From assembly GCA_013289065.1 (NCBI GenBank), contig JABDAP010000016.1, forward strand, positions 815-40,606: 39,792 nt of DNA. The letters are read 5' to 3'. This document shows positions 1-7,726 of this stretch, piece by piece. The DNA is from Bacteroidota bacterium (lineage in GTDB: Bacteria; Bacteroidota; Bacteroidia; Chitinophagales; Chitinophagaceae). The position numbers were made by a program, and so were the translations under genes. The notes under the pieces are model-generated. The model was given only the letters and a program-made list of their open reading frames with translations. It was not told where the DNA came from and did not search any database. The number at the start of each line of letters is the position of its first letter. Within the stretch, counting starts at the first letter, position 1.

Positions 1-144
1 TTTTCTGCGCAATTCAAGTGTTAATATCCATGCAGATAAAATAAAAGAAAGTGCAACAAAAAATCCGAAAGTGTTCACGAGTTTTAATCCCGACCATTCA
101 ATACCAAAGAGATCTTTAAAAGCGTAGTATAAATTGGGGTACAT
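1..144 (-). CDS. lgt: Prolipoprotein diacylglyceryl transferase, 5' end only
   Basis: The minus strand reads open from an ATG at 142-144 to the window edge, giving the first 48 residues. They begin MYPNLYYAFKDLFGIEW and run into a hydrophobic segment ending in a basic LELRRK. This start matches my memory of Bacteroidota Lgt proteins, inner-membrane enzymes that add diacylglycerol to the lipobox cysteine of prolipoproteins. The catalytic part lies outside the window, so the call rests on the N-terminal signature and the first membrane segment. The bacilliredoxin gene lies upstream on the same strand with a terminator-like hairpin between them, so lgt is probably transcribed separately. Lipoproteins encoded in this window would be its clients. 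Confidence 0.72.
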   Translation of the reverse strand, partial: MYPNLYYAFKDLFGIEWSGLKLVNTFGFFVALSFILSAWILTLELRRK

Positions 145-251
145 GTACGGTAATGTCTAAAGTATCAATAACAAAAATGTGATGCAATGTTACTCAGAAA
201 TACTGATACTTATCCTATCAGCATACCGAATGAGGGATGAACCCGGGATGT

Positions 252-284
252 AAAAAAAGCAAGGCCCCACATTTCGTGGAGCCT
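252..284 (-). terminator. Terminator-like hairpin after the bacilliredoxin gene
   Basis: On the minus strand a 9-bp stem with one mismatch (276-284 against 262-270, loop 271-275) is followed by a run of seven T (complement of 252-258). It lies about 40 nt past the bacilliredoxin stop codon. Confidence 0.6.
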
Positions 285-323
285 GTACTTACTAACCCAT
301 CTATGAACAAAACTAAGTGAAAA

Positions 324-740
324 TTAATTACAGAACTCATCAAACACAGAAATAAGATGTTGTGCGATCACCTGCGCCGGGCGGCCTTCGATCTGGTGGC
401 GCTCTACCATGCTGACCAATTGACCGTCTTTAAACAGCGCAATCGCCGGTGATGATGGCGGGTAAGGCAATAAATGTGCGCGAACCTGGTTCACAGCTTC
501 AATATCAAATCCGGCGAAACTGGTTGTGAGCCTGTCCGGACGTTTACCCGCATTTTGTACGGCCATCAAAACGCCTGGCCTGCAAGTGCCTGCTGCACAG
601 CCACATACAGAATTTATGACTACTAAAGTGGTCCCCTTTTGGCTTAAGGTCTGATCCACTTCCTGGGCAGATACAAGTTCGTCAAAACCTCCATCTGTTA
701 ACTCTGCTTTCATTGGTAAAACAATTTCTGCTGGATACAT
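324..740 (-). CDS. BrxA/BrxB (YphP/YqiW) family bacilliredoxin
   Basis: This 138-residue cytoplasmic thioredoxin-fold protein has the family hallmark CGC at residues 46-48 in the context SVCGCAAGTCRPGV, with a further Cys at 53. In Firmicutes such proteins remove bacillithiol from oxidised protein thiols; many Bacteroidota carry the same family. Length is normal for the family (about 140). The start is the ATG at 738-740, which has an unusually clear purine-rich ribosome site (GAGGAG about 8 nt upstream), rare in this phylum. A TATTTTTG box lies upstream. It is divergent from the Hsp20 gene, giving two stress-type genes around one 228-nt spacer. Confidence 0.88.
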   Translation of the reverse strand: MYPAEIVLPMKAELTDGGFDELVSAQEVDQTLSQKGTTLVVINSVCGCAAGTCRPGVLMAVQNAGKRPDRLTTSFAGFDIEAVNQVRAHLLPYPPSSPAIALFKDGQLVSMVERHQIEGRPAQVIAQHLISVFDEFCN

Positions 741-766
741 ATGCTTATCTCCTCTTTTAATTTATG

Positions 767-774
767 CAAAAATA
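767..774 (-). promoter_or_regulatory. Bacteroidota -7 box for the bacilliredoxin gene
   Basis: The minus strand reads TATTTTTG (TAnnTTTG) 27 nt upstream of the ATG at 740. I find no convincing TTTG at the usual spacing, so only the -7 element is supported. Confidence 0.4.
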
Positions 775-968
775 CGACAAAAGTTGAAACATTAAAAGTA
801 TACACAAAACAGGACAGTATGGCGTAAAGAGATAGCAGACAAATGACAACATGGCTTTTAAATACTTTGAAAAAGACATTTTGCGAGCAATCCATGTTCA
901 AAAATCAGTCGGTATATGATTTGAACAGTTGAAAGCGAATTCAAAATTTAAAAACAAACAAATAATTT

Positions 969-1397
969 ATGACACACGTAAAAAACAACCAGGTTTATTT
1001 CGGCAATTTATTTGACGAATTGGTTAACCAGTTTCCGGTAAGCTGGGGTAAAGATGTACAGAACAGTTTTAGTACGGTTCCGGCAAACATTCATGAAACA
1101 AAAGATGGTTATCATGTTGAACTAAGTGCACCCGGCCGCAACAAAGAAGATTTTAAGGTAAATGTAGAAAATAGCCTGCTTACGATCAGTTTTGAAAAGA
1201 AAGAAGAAACTGAGAACAAGGATTACAAAACGATCCGCAAGGAATTTAACTACAAAAGCTTCAAACGCAGTTTTAATGTTAATGAAAAGATCAACACTGC
1301 AGGTATACAGGCGAAATATGAAAATGGTGTATTGAAATTATACCTGCCTAAAAAAGATGAAGTGACCGTTACGCCTCAACAAATCGCAATTAACTAA
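969..1397 (+). CDS. Hsp20 / alpha-crystallin small heat-shock protein
   Basis: The 142-residue product is a small heat-shock chaperone that holds unfolding proteins for refolding. The alpha-crystallin domain spans roughly residues 35-130, including YHVELSAPGRNKEDFKV (the PG turn) and the C-terminal NGVLKLYLPK motif, the classic GVLxLxLP signature. A short C-terminal tail ends in QQIAIN, consistent with the I-x-I/V motif that bridges subunits. The start is ATG at 969; there is no Shine-Dalgarno site in the A-rich leader. A strong terminator follows, so the gene is a single transcription unit. I could not assign a promoter: TATGATTTG near 915-923 is off-consensus by one base of spacing. Confidence 0.93.
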   Translation: MTHVKNNQVYFGNLFDELVNQFPVSWGKDVQNSFSTVPANIHETKDGYHVELSAPGRNKEDFKVNVENSLLTISFEKKEETENKDYKTIRKEFNYKSFKRSFNVNEKINTAGIQAKYENGVLKLYLPKKDEVTVTPQQIAIN

Positions 1398-1455
1398 GCG
1401 ATCAGTAAAATATAATAAGCATACTGTTTTCATAGCAGTTGGTTTTGGTTTACAC

Positions 1456-1486
1456 CCCCGTGTTTCTACACGGGGTTTCTTTTTTG
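1456..1486 (+). terminator. Rho-independent terminator of the Hsp20 gene
   Basis: A perfect 8-bp stem (CCCCGTGT at 1456-1463 with ACACGGGG at 1468-1475) has a TTCT loop and is followed by a T-rich tail at 1476-1485. Confidence 0.85.
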
Positions 1487-1550
1487 TAATTATTTGATCC
1501 AACCAGGTAATATTTTCCTACAAATGATTACTTATGCAAAAAGATCCCTG

Positions 1551-2411
1551 ATGAAAAGAGTGTTTTGTTTTTTCTTCCTGTTGTTTTCATGTACCACAAC
1601 AATATTGGCACAAAATGTAAGGTCGTCGCTGTTATGGGAGATCAGTGGAAACGGGTTAGCACATCCCTCCTATCTTTTTGGCACTTTTCATATTATGTGC
1701 AAAGGTGATTTCAGTGTTTCGGGTGTATTGGAAAATAAACTTAAAAGCACCGGGCAGTTCTATGGAGAGATAGATCTTGATGATCCGAATCTTCAAACAA
1801 AAATGATGATGAAAATGATGATGCAGGGAAAGACACTGCAATCATTGATGACAGAATCAGATTACCAGGACATGAGTACAAAATTTCAAAGTATCACAGG
1901 GATGTCAATGGCCATGCTGAATAATTTCAAACCATTTGTTCCATTGAGTTTGCTGACGATCAAAACAGTGAATTGTGTTGAACAGGTTCAGCCGGAAACC
2001 GAATTGGTGAAAATGGCCAAAGAAAATCACCTCAGCATTCATGGGCTCGAGACAGCGGATGACCAGATTGAAGTGATCGATAAAGAACCATTGGATTCGC
2101 AGATCAAAGAATTAAAACAGATCGTATCGGGGTTTGACAGCGTGAAAAATGTGATGTCCAGACTGCTGGCTGTTTATAAACTGAGAAATATTGATACGCT
2201 TTATTCTTTTATGAAATCAACAGGCGCCAGTGAAGATTTTGAAACGGAGTTACTGGATAAACGAAATAAAAAATGGATACCCGTTATACAAAAAGCGATT
2301 GCGGAAAAACCTACCTTCTTTGCAGTGGGCGCCGGGCATCTTGGCGGACCGGAAGGTGTGATCGGTTTGTTACGAAAGCAGGGATATAAACTCACCCCGC
2401 TCATGTTCTAA
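1551..2411 (+). CDS. TraB/GumN family secreted protein
   Basis: This 286-residue protein starts with a signal peptide (MKRVFCFFFLLFSC, cleavage near ILAQ). It carries the TraB/GumN motifs: GTFH at residues 44-47 and, near the C-terminus, AVGAGHLGGPEGV followed by LLRKQGY. Members relate to the Tiki/TraB superfamily, some of which are metalloproteases; the substrate here is unknown. A longer reading frame opens from a TTG at 1494, but it runs out of the preceding terminator region and adds non-signal residues, so the ATG at 1551 is preferred. The ECF sigma gene starts 8 nt after the stop, implying one transcript with the sigma factor and its membrane partner. Function in that context is not known. 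Confidence 0.82.
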   Translation: MKRVFCFFFLLFSCTTTILAQNVRSSLLWEISGNGLAHPSYLFGTFHIMCKGDFSVSGVLENKLKSTGQFYGEIDLDDPNLQTKMMMKMMMQGKTLQSLMTESDYQDMSTKFQSITGMSMAMLNNFKPFVPLSLLTIKTVNCVEQVQPETELVKMAKENHLSIHGLETADDQIEVIDKEPLDSQIKELKQIVSGFDSVKNVMSRLLAVYKLRNIDTLYSFMKSTGASEDFETELLDKRNKKWIPVIQKAIAEKPTFFAVGAGHLGGPEGVIGLLRKQGYKLTPLMF

Positions 2412-2419
2412 TTTACAAA

Positions 2420-2917
2420 ATGGCATCAGAGAAGGAATTTATATCATTACTTAACCAGCATCAGAAAATTGTATACAAGGTTTGTAACCTGTATATGGAT
2501 TCGTATGCCGACCGTGAAGACCTTTTCCAGGAAATTACTTTGCAGGCATGGAAAGCGTATGGAAGTTTCAGGGGCGATGCAAAATTTTCTACCTGGTTAT
2601 ATCGTGTGGCATTGAATACTGCGATCACTTTTTTCAGGAAGGAAAAGCGGAAACCGGATATTTATTCAACCGATTGTGTACCCGATCAAACAGAAGAATT
2701 GTATGATCCTGTTGAAGAGCAGGTGAGAGCCATGTATGCAGCCATCGGTAATCTGTCAAAGATCGATAAAGCCATTGTGATGTTGTATCTGGAAGATTAT
2801 AGTTATATCGAGATCGGAGAAACGATCGGCATTACGCCGAATAATGTGGCAGTGAAAATGAACCGTATCAAAACAAAACTGAAAGAAGAAACACAAAGGA
2901 ATAACCCCAATCTATAA
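2420..2917 (+). CDS. ECF-type RNA polymerase sigma factor
   Basis: The 165-residue protein has sigma region 2 at about residues 10-80 (DREDLFQEITLQAW and FSTWLYRVALNTAITFFRK) and region 4 at about 108-160 (helix-turn-helix around YIEIGETIGITPNNVAVKMNRI). This is the minimal ECF layout; such factors direct RNA polymerase to specific promoters. It sits between a TraB-family gene (8-nt gap) and a four-TM protein (2-11 nt gap), so all three are probably co-transcribed. The neighbouring membrane protein is the natural candidate for its sequestering partner. A clearly related sigma factor with the same downstream layout occurs at 35038-35541. The target promoters cannot be told from sequence. Confidence 0.93.
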   Translation: MASEKEFISLLNQHQKIVYKVCNLYMDSYADREDLFQEITLQAWKAYGSFRGDAKFSTWLYRVALNTAITFFRKEKRKPDIYSTDCVPDQTEELYDPVEEQVRAMYAAIGNLSKIDKAIVMLYLEDYSYIEIGETIGITPNNVAVKMNRIKTKLKEETQRNNPNL

Positions 2918-2928
2918 ATATGGTGACC

Positions 2929-3537
2929 ATGGAACTCGACGAACTAAAATATCAACTTAAAAACAAACTGGCCGATCATGCCGGAAGATCGGATGCTGAT
3001 ATTGCTGCGCTCTTAACAAAAAAAACAAGTTCAGTGATCGGTAAACTAAAAAGAAGTTTATGGATAGAGATCATTTGCAGCATTCTTGTGATCATTGTAT
3101 TCGGATATATCGGCATTACCAGTAATTATCAATCGTATAGAATATACTTTTCAGTTTTTACTGTTCTTTCTTTTGGTTTTCTTTTATTGCTCATCTATTT
3201 ATTTAAACGGATCGTCCGGCTAAGCAGTACATCGCTGCCTGTAAAAAATAACCTCCAGACCATTGTTACTGTTATCGAAGAATTTACAAAACGTTATTTC
3301 CAGTTTACAATGGCATTGATACCTGTTTGTTTTGCATTTATCCTTATCCTTTTATATTACGATAAACAGGTTGTGCCATCAGCAGGCGTCCATCTTGCCA
3401 GGAAATCACTTTTTGTTGGCGTATACATAATACTGCTATCCGTTTTTGCATATAAGTTCACGCGATGGTATTTAAAAAAACTATATGCAAATTATGTAGC
3501 ACAGTTAAAGGAATGTATCAGCGATCTTGCAGAATAA
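2929..3537 (+). CDS. Four-TM membrane protein paired with the ECF sigma factor (putative anti-sigma)
   Basis: The protein has 202 residues from the ATG at 2929; an upstream in-frame ATG at 2920 would add MVT. I prefer 2929 because the counterpart next to the second sigma factor also begins ME-F/L-DE-M/L-K. About 50 cytosolic residues are followed by two TM pairs (about residues 42-90 and 123-185) and a short cytosolic tail. No known domain is recognised. Gene order, tight spacing and the shared N-terminal start suggest it controls the sigma factor, as membrane anti-sigma proteins do, but no zinc-binding anti-sigma motif is visible. It converges on the next gene with 4 nt between stop codons. 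Confidence 0.72.
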   Translation: MELDELKYQLKNKLADHAGRSDADIAALLTKKTSSVIGKLKRSLWIEIICSILVIIVFGYIGITSNYQSYRIYFSVFTVLSFGFLLLLIYLFKRIVRLSSTSLPVKNNLQTIVTVIEEFTKRYFQFTMALIPVCFAFILILLYYDKQVVPSAGVHLARKSLFVGVYIILLSVFAYKFTRWYLKKLYANYVAQLKECISDLAE

Positions 3538-3541
3538 AGTA

Positions 3542-3997
3542 TCAGTCACATCCTTTTGTTTCACGGGTATCGATCATATACTGTATTCGCCATTGGCCAA
3601 AACTGCGTACGATCTGGAAGGAGGCTATGCCGCAAAAAACAACAGATCCGTTGTAATAAAATTTATAGGATATCCATACAGAAGCCAGGGGGCCGTTTAT
3701 ATTTACTACATCGAAATTAACTCTTTCTTCCGCTGCTTCTTTGGGTACCGCCATAAATGAGTTGGCAAAATCCAACAGCCGTTCATTCTTTACAAAAAAC
3801 CTTCCGCTTTTATCGTGCACTACAGTTTGATAAAGGGCGCTGTCGCCAAAACAACCCATGATAGCGATCCCGTCACTTTTTCGCATAGAAGAAGTTAAAC
3901 GGCTGATAACTGATTTAACTGAATCTTCGGTTGTTTGAGACATCGCGGTAATTGCAGTGAACGTTACCAGGAACAACAGCAGAAAGGATTTGCGCAT
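3542..3997 (-). CDS. Secreted NTF2-like (SnoaL/DUF4440-type) protein
   Basis: This 151-residue protein has an N-terminal signal peptide (MRKSFLLLFLVTFTAITAMSQ). The mature part has the look of the NTF2-like superfamily: an N-terminal helix (TEDSVKSVISRLTSSMRKSDG), then alternating strands ending in ASFQIVRSFGQWRIQYMIDT, close to the W-R-I-hydrophobic ending of SnoaL-type proteins. The fold is used by diverse enzymes and binding proteins, so no reaction can be assigned. It is probably periplasmic. It is transcribed towards the sigma-factor operon. No lipobox is present. Family assignment is by overall pattern only. Confidence 0.65.
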   Translation of the reverse strand: MRKSFLLLFLVTFTAITAMSQTTEDSVKSVISRLTSSMRKSDGIAIMGCFGDSALYQTVVHDKSGRFFVKNERLLDFANSFMAVPKEAAEERVNFDVVNINGPLASVWISYKFYYNGSVVFCGIASFQIVRSFGQWRIQYMIDTRETKGCD

Positions 3998-4124
3998 GTC
4001 CGTAATTTTATTAAAAATAAGGCAGAAAAAATAAATCGGCTGTTAAAAACGGATCCACAAAAATCTGTTCTGATAAATCGTTGAAATATTCGATAATTTG
4101 TAAAGGTTACTATTACGTTATTGT

Positions 4125-5300
4125 ATGAGCGTTTCTGAGTTACTGTTCCTGGTTTCGTTTTTAGTTATTTTTTATACCTATTTGGGTTATGGCATACTCA
4201 TTTGGTTTTTTGTGCTGATAAAAAAAATGGCCACACGGCGTATTTATCCGGTAAATAATTTTTATGAACCGGCCGTTACCCTGATCGTTCCATGTTTTAA
4301 CGAGGCTGATATCATGGAAGCAAAGATTGCCAATTGCCGCTCATTAAATTATCCGGCAGATAAATTGTCGTTTATTTTTATAACGGATGGATCTACGGAT
4401 GATTTTGTTTCAGTTTTAAAAGATCATCCCGATATCTCTGCATTGCATGAAGATCAACGTGCAGGAAAAACAGCTACCGAGAACCGTGCCATGCTTTTTG
4501 TAACAACACCCATTGTGATCTTTTCTGATGCAAATACTTTTTTAAACAGCGAATCTGTAAAAAATATCGTGAGGCATTTTGCTGATAAGCATGTGGGTTG
4601 CGTATCAGGCGAAAAACGCATCATAGCTGATAAAACAGACAGTATTAGCGCTGCGGGAGAAAGCATTTACTGGAAATACGAGTCCATTTTAAAAAAGCTG
4701 GATGCTGCATTGAACTGCACCGTTGGCGCAGCGGGAGAATTGGTGGCATTTCGTTCGGATCTATATAAAGATCTTCCTGAAGATACTTTACTGGATGATT
4801 TTATGCAGTCGATGCAGATAGCTGCCAATGGTTACCGGATCGCATATGAACCGGAAGCCTTTTCGCTGGAAACAGCATCGTTAAATGTAAAGGAAGAATT
4901 AAAACGAAAACGAAGGATCGCGGCAGGTAACTGGCAGGCGATGAAACGTTTGACTGGTATTTTGCGTTTTACAAAAACACCGCTCCTGCTCTTTCAATAT
5001 ATTTCGCATAAAGTATTGCGCTGGTCGGTTGCGCCTTTTCTCCTGATCCTTATTTTTTTCCTGAATATTTTATTAGCGATCAACAGCACACCAGTTTATA
5101 CAACACTGTTGATTCTGCAGGCAGGTTTTTATCTTATTGCGATAGCGGGATATTTTTTGCAAAGCAAAAAGACCCGTTTCAAAATATTATTTGTTCCTTA
5201 TTATTTCTGTGTGATGAATTATGCTGCACTTGCAGGGTTTGCAAAATTCCTTTCCGATACACAACAGGGAACCTGGGATAAAGCAAAACGCAGAACGTAA
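4125..5300 (+). CDS. Membrane-bound family 2 glycosyltransferase
   Basis: The 391-residue protein has an N-terminal TM helix (residues 5-32), a GT-A catalytic domain (about 48-275) and two or three C-terminal TM helices (about 295-380), the architecture of processive or polysaccharide GT2 enzymes. Visible motifs are VTLIVPCFNE (51-60), ITDGSTDDF with the nucleotide-binding Asp (86-94), SDANTF (134-139, DxD-like), LLDDF (general-base Asp region) and RKRRIAAGNWQAM, equivalent to the Q-x-x-R-W acceptor site. It probably transfers a sugar from a nucleotide donor at the inner membrane for envelope or exopolysaccharide synthesis. No polysaccharide cluster surrounds it, so the product is unknown. 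Confidence 0.88.
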   Translation: MSVSELLFLVSFLVIFYTYLGYGILIWFFVLIKKMATRRIYPVNNFYEPAVTLIVPCFNEADIMEAKIANCRSLNYPADKLSFIFITDGSTDDFVSVLKDHPDISALHEDQRAGKTATENRAMLFVTTPIVIFSDANTFLNSESVKNIVRHFADKHVGCVSGEKRIIADKTDSISAAGESIYWKYESILKKLDAALNCTVGAAGELVAFRSDLYKDLPEDTLLDDFMQSMQIAANGYRIAYEPEAFSLETASLNVKEELKRKRRIAAGNWQAMKRLTGILRFTKTPLLLFQYISHKVLRWSVAPFLLILIFFLNILLAINSTPVYTTLLILQAGFYLIAIAGYFLQSKKTRFKILFVPYYFCVMNYAALAGFAKFLSDTQQGTWDKAKRRT

Positions 5301-5313
5301 TAAACGATACATG

Positions 5314-6744
5314 TTACCGCAGATAGCCAAGTATCTTTAACATGCTTTGCGCAGATTGTTCTTTTGCATACACCCAATCGATCAGTTTACCATTCTTGTC
5401 TTCTTCTACAATTACGTGTTTGGGTGATGGAATAAGACAATGTTTGATTCCTCCGTAACCACTGATCTGATCCTGGTAAGCGCCGGTATGAAAAAAGCCC
5501 ACATACAGTGGTTCTTTATTTACTATTTCATCTTTTTTCTCCGGTGATGCGAGCTTGGGTAAAAAAACTTCGTTGATATGCTCTTCTGAATCGTAATAAT
5601 CATGGCTGTCGCAGGTAATACCACCGAGTACAACGCGGTGATATTCATTGTCCCATTTATTTACCGGAAGCATTAAGAACTTTTCTCCGATCCCCCATGT
5701 ATCAGGAAGTGTGGTGATGAATGATGAATCGATCATATACCAGCACTCACGGTCGTTCTGAATTTTCTGGCCGATCACACTATAAATATGCGCCATACTT
5801 TCTCCTACTGTAAAACTGCCAAACTCCGTATAAATATTCGGCATCGGCACTTTTGCTTTGTTACACGCTTTCTTGATGTTGCGAACGATCTCATTGATCA
5901 TGAATTGATAGTCATATTCAAATCCCAACGAATGTTTGATCGGGAAACCGCCGCCGATATTGATCGAATCCAGTTCCGGACAGATCTTTTTTAACTGGCA
6001 ATATAAGTTGATGATCTTGTTTAATTCAGACCAGTAATAGATATCATCTTTGATCCCTTTGTTCAGAAAAATGTGCAGCATTTTTAATTGGAACTTGTCT
6101 TCATACCCTTCGATCTCATCAACATAAAATTCAAGGATATCTTTTGCACGGATCCCTAAGCGCGAAGTATAAAAAGGGAAATTGGGCTCTTCTTCTGCCG
6201 CAACGCGAATGCCTAACCGGAATGGTTGTTTGGCGCTTCTTTTATACGCCATCAATTCTTCTTTGTTATCAAGTATCGGTATCACATTTTTGAAACCTGA
6301 ATTGATCAGTTTGGAAATGCGGGATGTATAGTTCCTTTGTTTGTACCCATTACAAATGATGTAAGTTTCCTTGTTGATCTTTCTCCGCTGGTATAAACGG
6401 TTCACGATCTCAATATCATAAGCATAAGATGTTTCGAGATGGATATTATGTTTCAGCGCTTCTTCCACAATAAAAGAGAAATGAGAACTCTTGGTGCAAT
6501 AGCAATAAAAATATTCGCCTTCGTATTTGTGTTTTTTGAAAGCCGTTTCAAACATCTTCTTCGCTTTATTGATCTGCATTCCTATCTTGGGAAGATAGGT
6601 AAGCTTCAACGGCGTCCCGTATTTATCGATCAATGCTTTCAGATCCACTCCATTAAATTCAAGATAACCCTCATCATTCTGGTCAAACCCTTCTTGTGGA
6701 AAATGGAAAGTCTGGTTAACCAGCGAAGTATACGTATTATTCAT
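5314..6744 (-). CDS. speA: Arginine decarboxylase (PLP, alanine-racemase fold)
   Basis: The 476-residue protein resembles the compact Bacteroidota arginine decarboxylase, a fold-III PLP enzyme that makes agmatine for polyamine synthesis. The PLP lysine is probably K85 in YFYCYCTKSSHF. Other family-like stretches are the glycine-rich phosphate-binding INIGGGFPI and the C-terminal GFFHTGAYQDQISGYGGIKH, which contributes active-site residues. It is shorter than the roughly 630-residue E. coli SpeA but typical for this phylum. The start is the ATG at 6742-6744. A good promoter lies 50-80 nt upstream, right next to the terminator of the ribosomal-protein operon. Diaminopimelate or ornithine decarboxylase activity cannot be excluded by sequence alone. 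Confidence 0.82.
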   Translation of the reverse strand: MNNTYTSLVNQTFHFPQEGFDQNDEGYLEFNGVDLKALIDKYGTPLKLTYLPKIGMQINKAKKMFETAFKKHKYEGEYFYCYCTKSSHFSFIVEEALKHNIHLETSYAYDIEIVNRLYQRRKINKETYIICNGYKQRNYTSRISKLINSGFKNVIPILDNKEELMAYKRSAKQPFRLGIRVAAEEEPNFPFYTSRLGIRAKDILEFYVDEIEGYEDKFQLKMLHIFLNKGIKDDIYYWSELNKIINLYCQLKKICPELDSINIGGGFPIKHSLGFEYDYQFMINEIVRNIKKACNKAKVPMPNIYTEFGSFTVGESMAHIYSVIGQKIQNDRECWYMIDSSFITTLPDTWGIGEKFLMLPVNKWDNEYHRVVLGGITCDSHDYYDSEEHINEVFLPKLASPEKKDEIVNKEPLYVGFFHTGAYQDQISGYGGIKHCLIPSPKHVIVEEDKNGKLIDWVYAKEQSAQSMLKILGYLR

Positions 6745-6793
6745 CTACGGTTTTGATATTAATGGTTAGTTGACAAGCTTGTTTTCAGCTGCA

Positions 6794-6823
6794 CAAAAAT
6801 AGCAGTTTGTTCAGTTCATCAAA
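6794..6823 (-). promoter_or_regulatory. Promoter of the arginine decarboxylase gene
   Basis: On the minus strand TTTG (6820-6823) is followed after 18 nt by TATTTTTG (6794-6801), matching the Bacteroidota consensus TTTG-N19-TAnnTTTG. The predicted leader is roughly 45 nt. Confidence 0.7.
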
Positions 6824-6824
6824 T

Positions 6825-6860
6825 AAAAAAAACCGGGCGCAAATACTTACACCCGGTTTT
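6825..6860 (-). terminator. Rho-independent terminator of the thrS-infC-rpmI-rplT operon
   Basis: A 9-bp stem (852-860 side with 829-837 side: AAAACCGGG/CCCGGTTTT) is followed on the minus strand by a run of T (complement of 825-830). It lies 18 nt past the rplT stop codon. Confidence 0.8.
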
Positions 6861-6878
6861 ATCTTTTTGTTACTGACC

Positions 6879-7223
6879 TTATTTAACTGAATCAACCAAC
6901 GCTTTAAAGCTTACTGGCTCATTCATGGCAAGATCAGCCAATACTTTACGGTTCAGGTCGATACCCTTTACACTCAGTTTATTGATGAACTGGCTGTAGG
7001 TTAAACCTTCTGCCCTTACTGCTGCATTGATACGCGCGATCCATAACTGGCGGTACTCGCGTTTCTTCAACTTACGGCCAACATAGCTGTAAGTCATCCC
7101 TTTTTCTACAATATTTTTTGCTACGGTATAAACATTCTTACGTTTACCATAATAACCTTTGGCTTGTTTCAGGATCTTTTTTCTCCTGGCTCTTGATGCT
7201 ACTGCATTTTTTGAACGTGGCAT
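6879..7223 (-). CDS. rplT: 50S ribosomal protein L20
   Basis: The 114-residue very basic protein begins [35 protein letters not shown], the highly conserved N-terminal extension of L20 that threads into 23S rRNA. The C-terminal globular part ([23 protein letters not shown]) is also canonical. L20 is needed for early assembly of the large subunit and, in well-studied bacteria, represses its own operon by binding a leader RNA. It is last in the thrS-infC-rpmI-rplT order, 79 nt after rpmI, and is followed by a terminator. Length and sequence are ordinary. Confidence 0.98.
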   Translation of the reverse strand: MPRSKNAVASRARRKKILKQAKGYYGKRKNVYTVAKNIVEKGMTYSYVGRKLKKREYRQLWIARINAAVRAEGLTYSQFINKLSVKGIDLNRKVLADLAMNEPVSFKALVDSVK

Positions 7224-7302
7224 TGTATAATTTTTTGAAACCGGTCACATCGCTATAACACGGCTGATTTTTAATTTGGTTGATGATTGGGAAATACCCG
7301 GA

Positions 7303-7503
7303 TTATCCTTTTAAACGTAATAATCGAAGAACGAAATTCTTGTTCGGTGCACTCACCAAACCTTTTTTGTTCATCTCTCGTTTGCGTTTCTTTGATTTCT
7401 TCGTCAGGATATGACGTTTGAAAGCTTTCTGGAAAGTGATCTCTCCGGTTCCAGTCACCTTAAAGCGCTTTTTTGCGCTCGAGTTTGTTTTTACCTTTGG
7501 CAT
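7303..7503 (-). CDS. rpmI: 50S ribosomal protein L35
   Basis: The 66-residue basic protein begins [22 protein letters not shown] and contains the conserved H-x-L-x-K-K-S-x-K-x-K-R block ([12 protein letters not shown]). Both are diagnostic of L35. It sits in its usual place before rplT. It has its own promoter and a leader of about 80 nt, so rpmI-rplT can be expressed apart from thrS-infC. A small hairpin in the leader lies just before the ATG. Confidence 0.97.
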   Translation of the reverse strand: MPKVKTNSSAKKRFKVTGTGEITFQKAFKRHILTKKSKKRKREMNKKGLVSAPNKNFVLRLLRLKG

Positions 7504-7581
7504 ATAAAATAATCTATAAAAGATTACACCCTGCTGGCGGTCCTGAACAGACGGGACACTTGTTGAGCCTTACGGGAAATG
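7504..7581 (-). promoter_or_regulatory. rpmI 5' leader, candidate ribosomal-protein leader RNA
   Basis: The roughly 78-nt untranslated leader predicted from the 7587-7616 promoter ends in a perfect 6-bp hairpin (TAATCT/AGATTA, 7521-7526 with 7510-7515), five to six nt before the rpmI ATG. Ribosomal-protein operons containing L20 are usually autoregulated through such leaders; I cannot match this one to a named family. Confidence 0.35.
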
Positions 7582-7586
7582 GGCTG

Positions 7587-7616
7587 CAAAAGTACGGAGA
7601 TATGGCTATATTTCAA
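7587..7616 (-). promoter_or_regulatory. Internal promoter for rpmI-rplT
   Basis: On the minus strand TTG (7614-7616), 19 nt and TACTTTTG (7587-7594) fit the Bacteroidota consensus. It lies between infC and rpmI, just downstream of the inverted repeat at 7632-7726. Confidence 0.65.
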
Positions 7617-7631
7617 GCAGTTGAGAGGAAA

Positions 7632-7726
7632 AGTTAGTAATTAGTAGTTAGTAATTAGTAATTAATGGCTTAATACATTATTTATATTACTAATTCAATT
7701 ACTAACTACTAATTATTAATTACTAT
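7632..7726. repeat. AT-rich inverted repeat, family A, copy 1
   Basis: An 18-bp perfect arm pair (639-656 with 697-714 of 7 kb) sits in longer imperfect arms built from the words TTAGTAATTAG and TAGTTAGTAATTAG and their complements. It fills the infC-rpmI gap, its right end touching the infC stop codon. Related copies are at 14195-14287 and 20277-20396. Confidence 0.85.

Noticed and set aside
710..901. A 63-codon minus-strand frame before the bacilliredoxin gene
   Set aside because: It overlaps the bacilliredoxin start, covers its -7 box and shows AT-rich composition only.
915..923. TATGATTTG as an Hsp20 promoter box
   Set aside because: It has one extra base between TA and TTTG, and the nearest TTTG is about 31 nt upstream, too far for the consensus.
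7632..7726. Considered as a CRISPR-like or tandem repeat array
   Set aside because: The words are arranged as two complementary arms, not regularly spaced direct repeats with unique spacers.
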